From Succinivibrionaceae bacterium (GTDB taxonomy: Bacteria; Pseudomonadota; Gammaproteobacteria; Enterobacterales; Succinivibrionaceae): a DNA stretch of 46,596 nt. The notes beneath the pieces are model-generated. The model was not told the DNA's origin and made no database searches. It saw nothing but the letters and a program-made list of their open reading frames with translations. Positions within the stretch are counted from its first letter, which is position 1. The number at the start of each line of letters is the position of its first letter. Positions 42,152-46,596 of the stretch are shown piece by piece. Position numbers and translations under genes: made by a program. The stretch lies in assembly GCA_019420905.1 (NCBI GenBank), contig JAHZGH010000015.1:1-46596 (forward strand), read 5' to 3'.

Positions 42152-43159
42152 ATGATTAAGGTTGCAGTCGTTGGCGCTAGCGGTTATGCCGGTGCCGAGT
42201 TATGCCGTCTTATTTCACGTCATAGTCAGTTAGAATTAGCAGGCTTATTTGTCTCTGAGCGATCTGAAGATAAGGGACGCTTGATTTCCGATCTTTACGG
42301 CAATTTAAAATCAATCTGCGATTTGCCTTTAGAGCCGCTTTATGATGTAAAGACCTTAATTGAGCGCGCTCAGGCTGTATTCTTGGCAACCGATCATAAA
42401 GTAAGTCATGATTTAGCTTATGATTTAGTAAAAGCAGGGGTAGCTGTATTTGATCTTTCAGGAGCTTTCCGTTTATCTGATCCTAAAGTTTTTGCTAAAG
42501 CATATGGCTTTGAGCATGAGCACTTGGATTTATTAGCTGATGCCGTATATGCTTTAGGCGAGTATGTTGACGTCAATGCTTTAAGAAAGACTAAGATGAT
42601 CTCTCTGCCTGGCTGCTACCCTACAGCCTCGCAGTTAGCTTTAAAGCCTTTAGTTGATAATGGCTTAATAGATACAGCTTTTTGCCCTGTAATTGATGCT
42701 GTGAGCGGCGTTTCAGGAGCCGGACGCAAGGCTAAGCTTACCAACAGCTTCTGTGAGGTCAGTCTGAATGCTTACGGCGTATTTACGCATCGCCATTGTC
42801 CGGAGATTTGCGAGCATTTAGGCACTAAAGTTATTTTTACTCCTCATTTAGGTAATTTTAAGCGCGGCATTCATGCTACTGTGACTGCAAAGCTTAAGGA
42901 TAATGTTAATGAGGAGATGGTGGTCAAGAGTTTTGAGAATGCTTATAAAGATAAGCCTTTAGTACGCTTTTCTTCTCAGTCATTGCCTAAGCTTGCCAGC
43001 GTGCAGAACACGCCGTTTTGTGATCTCGGTCTTAAGGTCTCAGATGGTTATGTTGTAGTATGTTCCTGCATAGACAATTTACTGAAAGGAGCTTCAGCTC
43101 AAGCAGTTCAGATTTTGAATCTTTACTACGGATTTAAAGAAACAGAATCTTTAATATAG
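42152..43159 (+). CDS. argC: N-acetyl-gamma-glutamyl-phosphate reductase
   Basis: The third enzyme of arginine synthesis, reducing N-acetylglutamyl-phosphate to the semialdehyde, 335 residues (E. coli 334). NADP binding is by VAVVGASGYAGAELCRL, the catalytic Cys is in SLPGCYPTASQLA (near 154) and His in HRHCPEI and PHLGNFKRGIH are conserved. TTTAGGAG precedes the ATG. It heads argC-argB-argA-argD, the acetylated branch of the pathway. Confidence 0.97.
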   Translation: MIKVAVVGASGYAGAELCRLISRHSQLELAGLFVSERSEDKGRLISDLYGNLKSICDLPLEPLYDVKTLIERAQAVFLATDHKVSHDLAYDLVKAGVAVFDLSGAFRLSDPKVFAKAYGFEHEHLDLLADAVYALGEYVDVNALRKTKMISLPGCYPTASQLALKPLVDNGLIDTAFCPVIDAVSGVSGAGRKAKLTNSFCEVSLNAYGVFTHRHCPEICEHLGTKVIFTPHLGNFKRGIHATVTAKLKDNVNEEMVVKSFENAYKDKPLVRFSSQSLPKLASVQNTPFCDLGLKVSDGYVVVCSCIDNLLKGASAQAVQILNLYYGFKETESLI

Positions 43160-43171
43160 GTTTATTTGTAG

Positions 43172-43930
43172 ATGAATGAAACAGTTGTTGTAAAGCTAAG
43201 CGGCAAGGCTTTAGGCGCAGTGCAGGAGCTGTCGGCTTTATTTAAAGCCGCCTGCGGCAAGCGCCTGGTGGTTGTCCATGGCGGCGGAGTTGAGGTTGAC
43301 GCCTTATTTAAGGCGCTTTCTCTAGAGGTTAAGAAAATCGATGGGCTGAGAGTCTCCTTGCCTGAGCAGATGCCTTATATCTGTGCTGCCTTAGCCGGTA
43401 TGTGCAATCATAATTTGCAGGCCTTAGCTTTAAAAAATGGTATCTGCGCAATAGGCGGCTTATGTTCTGACGGCAAGACCTTAAAGGTATCTAAGCTCTC
43501 TGAGAAATTGGGCATGGTCGGCAAAGTAGAGCCTTTAAGTGCAGAGTATTTAAATTCGCTTTTGGATAATGGCTATACTCCTGTATTAGCATCTTTGGCT
43601 ATTGATGATAACGGCCTTATGTATAACGTTAATGCAGATGACTGCGCACAGGCTATAGCTTTGCTTTTAAACGCGCCGTTATATTTTATTTCTGATGTTC
43701 CTGGCGTATTAGATGCCGATGGCAGAGTAATTGAATGTTTAGATGAAGCTTCTGCTGATAAGCTGATTGCCGCAGGCGTAATTACCGAGGGTATGGCTGT
43801 TAAGGTGAAGAATGCCTTATTAGCTGCTAAGAACATTAAGAAACCTGTCTATATTGCCTCCTATAAAGATCCTAATCTTGCATTAAACCTTTTCGACCGA
43901 CGTCGTTTAGGAACCGCCTTCAATGCTTAA
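43172..43930 (+). CDS. argB: Acetylglutamate kinase
   Basis: The second enzyme of arginine synthesis, 252 residues (E. coli 258). KLSGKALG binds the phosphate, VVVHGGGVEVDALF is the glycine-rich loop, and NVNADDCAQAIALLL and TEGMAVKVKNAL are family motifs. It lacks the N-terminal helix found in arginine-inhibited hexameric kinases, so it is probably the dimeric type. It begins 12 bases after argC. Confidence 0.96.
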   Translation: MNETVVVKLSGKALGAVQELSALFKAACGKRLVVVHGGGVEVDALFKALSLEVKKIDGLRVSLPEQMPYICAALAGMCNHNLQALALKNGICAIGGLCSDGKTLKVSKLSEKLGMVGKVEPLSAEYLNSLLDNGYTPVLASLAIDDNGLMYNVNADDCAQAIALLLNAPLYFISDVPGVLDADGRVIECLDEASADKLIAAGVITEGMAVKVKNALLAAKNIKKPVYIASYKDPNLALNLFDRRRLGTAFNA

Positions 43931-43952
43931 ATAAAGGCCGCAAGGCCTTTAT
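43931..43952 (+). terminator. Hairpin between argB and argA
   Basis: ATAAAGGCC, GNRA-type loop GCAA and GGCCTTTAT form a perfect 9-bp stem starting directly after the argB stop. There is no T-run beyond it, so it may act as a weak terminator or an mRNA stability element that sets argA-argD levels apart from argCB. Confidence 0.5.
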
Positions 43953-44010
43953 CCATCACTTTAAAAATAATTTAAGAATATATATACCAATACAGCTCGT
44001 GGAGTTAGAT

Positions 44011-44697
44011 ATGAGCGCAGAGACAAAGAACTCTATTAATTTTGTTCTTTTAGATGAATTAAAAGATCAAACTTTAGAAGAAATCTATGAAAAAGTGCAG
44101 AAAATGTACCATGACGGAGCCATTACTGCAGATGATGTAAAACAGATGGGACAGTCTTTGATTGTTTTAAATAATATATTTTTAAAGCAGTCAAAGCAGA
44201 ACTATCAGGTACGGCAGGCTACCTTAGCCGATGTCGATGCCTTGATGGAAATGGTCTCCTTCTGGGCAGCTCAGGGGCAGAATTTGCCGCGCAAGCGCAA
44301 TGATATTATCCGCAATATACAGACATTTGCTGTCTGCGTTAAGGATGAGCAGGTAGTAGGCTGCGCCTGCTTGTTCGTATACGATTCTGGCTTAGCTGAA
44401 ATTAGATCTTTAGGCGTTTCTCCTGTGATTCAGCGGCAGGGACAGGGACGAGCTATTGTTAACTTTTTATTAAAGCGGGCAGCGCGCATGTATATCGAGC
44501 GAGTTTTTGTACTTACCCGCAGCCCGCAGTTTTTTTCACGTGTAGGCTTTGATAAAACTGTGATTGAGGCTTTGCCTGAGAAGATCTTAAAAGATTGTGA
44601 GAACTGTCCTAAAAGAGATAAGTGCGATGAGGTCGCATACATCTTTGATGTTAAGTCTCATGCACAGGAATTGATTCATGCTGCCGTAATTAAGTAA
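44011..44697 (+). CDS. argA: Short-form N-acetylglutamate synthase (GNAT) with N- and C-terminal extensions
   Basis: A 228-residue GNAT acetyltransferase. The acetyl-CoA motif is LGVSPVIQRQGQGRAIVNFL (about 135-155), and FVLTRSPQFFSRVGFDKT plus LPEKILKDCENCPKRDKCDE match short N-acetylglutamate synthases. It would acetylate glutamate, the first step of arginine synthesis. Unlike E. coli ArgA (443) it lacks the kinase-like regulatory domain. It has a helical N-terminal extension of about 65 residues (ELKDQTLEEIYEKVQ) and a CxxCxxxxxC pattern near residue 205. The ATG at 44011 has GGAG six bases upstream; a GTG at 43999 overlaps that site and is less likely. Confidence 0.85.
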   Translation: MSAETKNSINFVLLDELKDQTLEEIYEKVQKMYHDGAITADDVKQMGQSLIVLNNIFLKQSKQNYQVRQATLADVDALMEMVSFWAAQGQNLPRKRNDIIRNIQTFAVCVKDEQVVGCACLFVYDSGLAEIRSLGVSPVIQRQGQGRAIVNFLLKRAARMYIERVFVLTRSPQFFSRVGFDKTVIEALPEKILKDCENCPKRDKCDEVAYIFDVKSHAQELIHAAVIK

Positions 44698-44717
44698 TTT
44701 AGGTTAAGGATTTGTTT

Positions 44718-45932
44718 ATGAAGATTACTAGAAAAACTTTTGATGAAGTAATGATCCCCTGCTATAAGCCTATGGACATGCTAATGGTTAAGGCCCATGG
44801 CTCTTATATGTATGATGATAGAGGGGAGCGCTATTTGGATTTGACTGCAGGCATTGCCGTAAACTGCTTAGGCCATACTCCAAAGGATGTGCAGAAGATT
44901 ATAAGAAAACAGAGCCAGGAGCTAATTCATATCAGCAATATTTTTACCAATAACAAGACCTTAGAGTTGGCCTCAAAGCTTGTATCCCTTACAGGCTATG
45001 ATAAGGTTTTCTTTGTAAATTCTGGAGCTGAGGCCAATGAGGCTGCTTTAAAATTGGCTCGTCATACAGCTTTCTTAGATTATGGCGATGATAAAAATGA
45101 AATTATCTCCTTTACTAACAGCTTCCACGGCCGCACATTATTTTCTGTGTCTGTAGGCGGACAGGATAAGTATTCAGACGGCTTTGGACCTAAGCCTGCA
45201 GCAATTACGCATCTGCCTTTTAATGATATAGATGCTTTAGAAAAGGCTGTTTCTGATAAGACCTGCTGCATTATGCTTGAGCCTATACAGGGCGAAGGCG
45301 GTATTATTACAGCAACAGACGAGTTTTTAAAGAAAGCCCGCGAATTATGCGATAAGCACAATGCTTTATTGATTTTTGATGAGGTGCAGACTGGCGTAGG
45401 CAGAACAGGTACTTTTTATGCCTATGAGCAGACCTCAGTTAAGCCCGATATTTTAACTACAGCTAAAGGCTTAGCCTCAGGATTGCCGATTGGCGCAATT
45501 TTAACCTCAGATAAGATTGCAGCGCATTTTGGTCCCGGTACTCACGGCTCAACCTTCGGCGGCAATGCTTTAGCCTGTGCTGTCGGTTCTTATATTGTTA
45601 CTAAAGTTTCTAATCCTAAGTTTTTAAAAAAGGTTCAGGAGAGAAGCGAATTATTAAGACAGGGTCTTTCTGAGCTTAACGATAAGTATCAAATCTTTGA
45701 GACTATCAGAGGCAAGGGCTTATTAGTAGGCTGCGTTTTGAAGGAGCAGTATAAAGGTCAGAGCGGTAAATTACAGAAGTGCTGTGCAGATGAGAAGCTA
45801 TTGACATTAGTTGCAGGTGCTAATGTATTACGTTTAACTCCGGCCTTAAATATCAGAAAATCAGTAATTGCCAAGGCCTTAAAGCTTATGGATAAGGCTT
45901 TTGCCGATTTTGTTAAGCTCAATGAGCAATAA
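44718..45932 (+). CDS. argD: Acetylornithine aminotransferase
   Basis: The fourth enzyme of arginine synthesis, a class III PLP aminotransferase of 404 residues. Marks are NSGAEANEAALKLAR, FHGRTLFSVSVGGQ, the PLP Asp in LIFDEVQTGVGRTG, the Schiff-base Lys in TTAKGLASGLPIGA (near 250) and GTHGSTFGGNALACA. In enteric bacteria ArgD can also serve as succinyldiaminopimelate aminotransferase. AAGGA lies seven bases before the ATG at 44718. It is the last gene of the arg group; two hairpins follow. Confidence 0.95.
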   Translation: MKITRKTFDEVMIPCYKPMDMLMVKAHGSYMYDDRGERYLDLTAGIAVNCLGHTPKDVQKIIRKQSQELIHISNIFTNNKTLELASKLVSLTGYDKVFFVNSGAEANEAALKLARHTAFLDYGDDKNEIISFTNSFHGRTLFSVSVGGQDKYSDGFGPKPAAITHLPFNDIDALEKAVSDKTCCIMLEPIQGEGGIITATDEFLKKARELCDKHNALLIFDEVQTGVGRTGTFYAYEQTSVKPDILTTAKGLASGLPIGAILTSDKIAAHFGPGTHGSTFGGNALACAVGSYIVTKVSNPKFLKKVQERSELLRQGLSELNDKYQIFETIRGKGLLVGCVLKEQYKGQSGKLQKCCADEKLLTLVAGANVLRLTPALNIRKSVIAKALKLMDKAFADFVKLNEQ

Positions 45933-45983
45933 AAGCGCAGGCGATATTAAGCTTGCCTGTTAAAAGAGAGCTGATTATTTATG

Positions 45984-46017
45984 GAGATCTTCTAGCATCA
46001 AACAGAAGATCTCTTTT
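45984..46017 (+). terminator. Terminator of the arg genes
   Basis: GAGATCTTCT (45984-45993) and AGAAGATCTC (46004-46013) form a perfect 10-bp stem followed by TTTT. A smaller hairpin, CAGGC/GCCTG, precedes it at 45939-45959. Confidence 0.85.
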
Positions 46018-46488
46018 ATATTGTAAGGTCTCTTAATTTTAAAATTAATGCTTTGCATACGTAAGAGCAGAAGCCTAGAAATATCCATCCGTCATTATCT
46101 GATTTTACTTCTTATTAATGCTTTGAATTACACCTTAAAGCTCTCAGATATATTTGTATAAATTATATTAAATAATAAGAACTTAGAATAATGGCATTGA
46201 AGCTTTTGCTGAAGCATAGAAAGAAAATTTCAAAGCTTCAGGCAAAGCATATCTTGCTTAAATAAAAATCAGCCTTTATTTTCACAGGAGGTCTGGCAAG
46301 ATTAATTTTTTTACAGAGCAGTCCATAAAAACTTTTCTGCTATTATGGCTCTTTAAAGCTTTATGAATAAATTTACATAATTCATGGAATTATAAAATTT
46401 TTTGGCATGCTTATAAAAGCAGCTTTAAATTCTGCAAAGACTTGCAGGGATGTATTTTGTATAAAGTTTATAAAAATCAAAAGGCTGA
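46018..46488. other. Gap before the second glycerate kinase
   Basis: AT-rich DNA without a convincing gene. A 24-codon frame at 46191-46265 lacks a ribosome site. GAAGCTTT (46199-46206) and AAAGCTTC (46233-46240) form an inverted repeat. Confidence 0.4.
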
Positions 46489-46511
46489 TGTTATTTGTTT
46501 GCAAAATAACA
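46489..46511 (+). promoter_or_regulatory. Inverted repeat upstream of the second glycerate kinase
   Basis: TGTTATTT (46489-46496) and AAATAACA (46504-46511) pair perfectly over 8 bp, 24 bases before the ATG. It may be an operator or a leader hairpin. Confidence 0.45.
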
Positions 46512-46535
46512 CTGAACTTTTGGCAGAGAATGATT

Positions 46536-46596
46536 ATGTGTTTTAAAGTATTAGTTGCAATGGATTCCTTTAAAGGCAGCTGCTCTGCTTTCGAGG
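46536..46596 (+). CDS. Glycerate kinase, N-terminal end (cut by window end)
   Basis: The last 61 bases encode FKVLVAMDSFKGSCSAFE after an ATG. This is the characteristic opening of GarK/GlxK glycerate kinases (IVIAPDSFKGSLSA type). An in-frame ATG also occurs at 46530; AGAG seven bases before 46536 favours the latter. Together with the C-terminus at the window start this makes two kinases of the same family about 46 kb apart, unless they are pieces of a rearranged assembly. Confidence 0.78.
   Translation, partial: MCFKVLVAMDSFKGSCSAFE

Noticed and set aside
46191..46265. 24-codon ORF downstream of argD
   Set aside because: No ribosome binding site, Lys/Leu-rich chance composition, overlapping an inverted repeat.

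Overview
The window is about 46.6 kb of an AT-rich, densely coded bacterial chromosome. The recC-recB-recD helicase/nuclease set, an Fe-type SodB, a separate E. coli-like argC and argB, MltD-, MepA- and DolP-like envelope proteins and TRAP plus SGLT-type transporters point to a gammaproteobacterium. The low GC, the anaerobe-like catabolism and the gene style would suit a gut member of the Succinivibrionaceae (Aeromonadales); this placement is inference, because no rRNA is present.

Layout. Positions 1-1252: the tail of a glycerate kinase and a CdaR-type sugar-diacid regulator that seems to start at an AUU codon. 1343-3348 (minus): a MetE-C/YxjG-like methyltransferase and a LeuE-like exporter. 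3405-13091 (minus): recC-recB-recD. 13350-13974: sodB and its terminator. 14059-15060 (minus): an MltD-like lytic transglycosylase lipoprotein, preceded by about 440 nt of hairpin-rich sequence that looks like an independent small RNA plus a structured leader. 15904-16467: an unrecognised cysteine-rich protein. 16546-17492: an AT-rich, palindrome-dense gap ending in a promoter and a Cys/Met-containing leader peptide. 17493-22614: a metQNI-type importer with a D-2-hydroxyacid dehydrogenase and an aminotransferase. 22797-26031: two near-identical tRNA-Pro(UGG) units, rfbA-rfbC-rfbB and an unusual tRNA-Pro with anticodon AGG. 26326-30001: a probable CRP-linked sRNA, a BON-domain lipoprotein, an unrecognised 542-residue protein and mepA. 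30159-41200: a sugar / sugar-acid catabolic island. 42152-45932: argC-argB-argA-argD. The last 61 bases begin a second glycerate kinase.

The catabolic island appears to be one system: a TRAP importer (DctPQM) for an acid, an SGLT-like Na+/sugar symporter, a short-chain dehydrogenase, an SMP-30 lactonase, an IlvD/EDD-family dehydratase and a DapA-superfamily lyase. In order these make a non-phosphorylated oxidative pathway (sugar, lactone, acid, 2-keto-3-deoxy acid, further product). Two paralogous FadR-type GntR regulators lie inside it. I find the palindrome CTTGTAATACAAG twice between the divergent lactonase and regulator genes, and a variant in front of the TRAP operon. At both catabolic promoters the site falls in the spacer next to the -10 box, so one regulon is likely.

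The best candidates for undescribed biology are the two putative small RNAs (15311-15498 and 26362-26422), the metQ leader with a coding mini-ORF and four mutually pairable segments, the tRNA-Pro(AGG), the AUU start of cdaR, and the operator-linked sugar-acid island. I saw no CRISPR array, prophage, insertion sequence or defence system.
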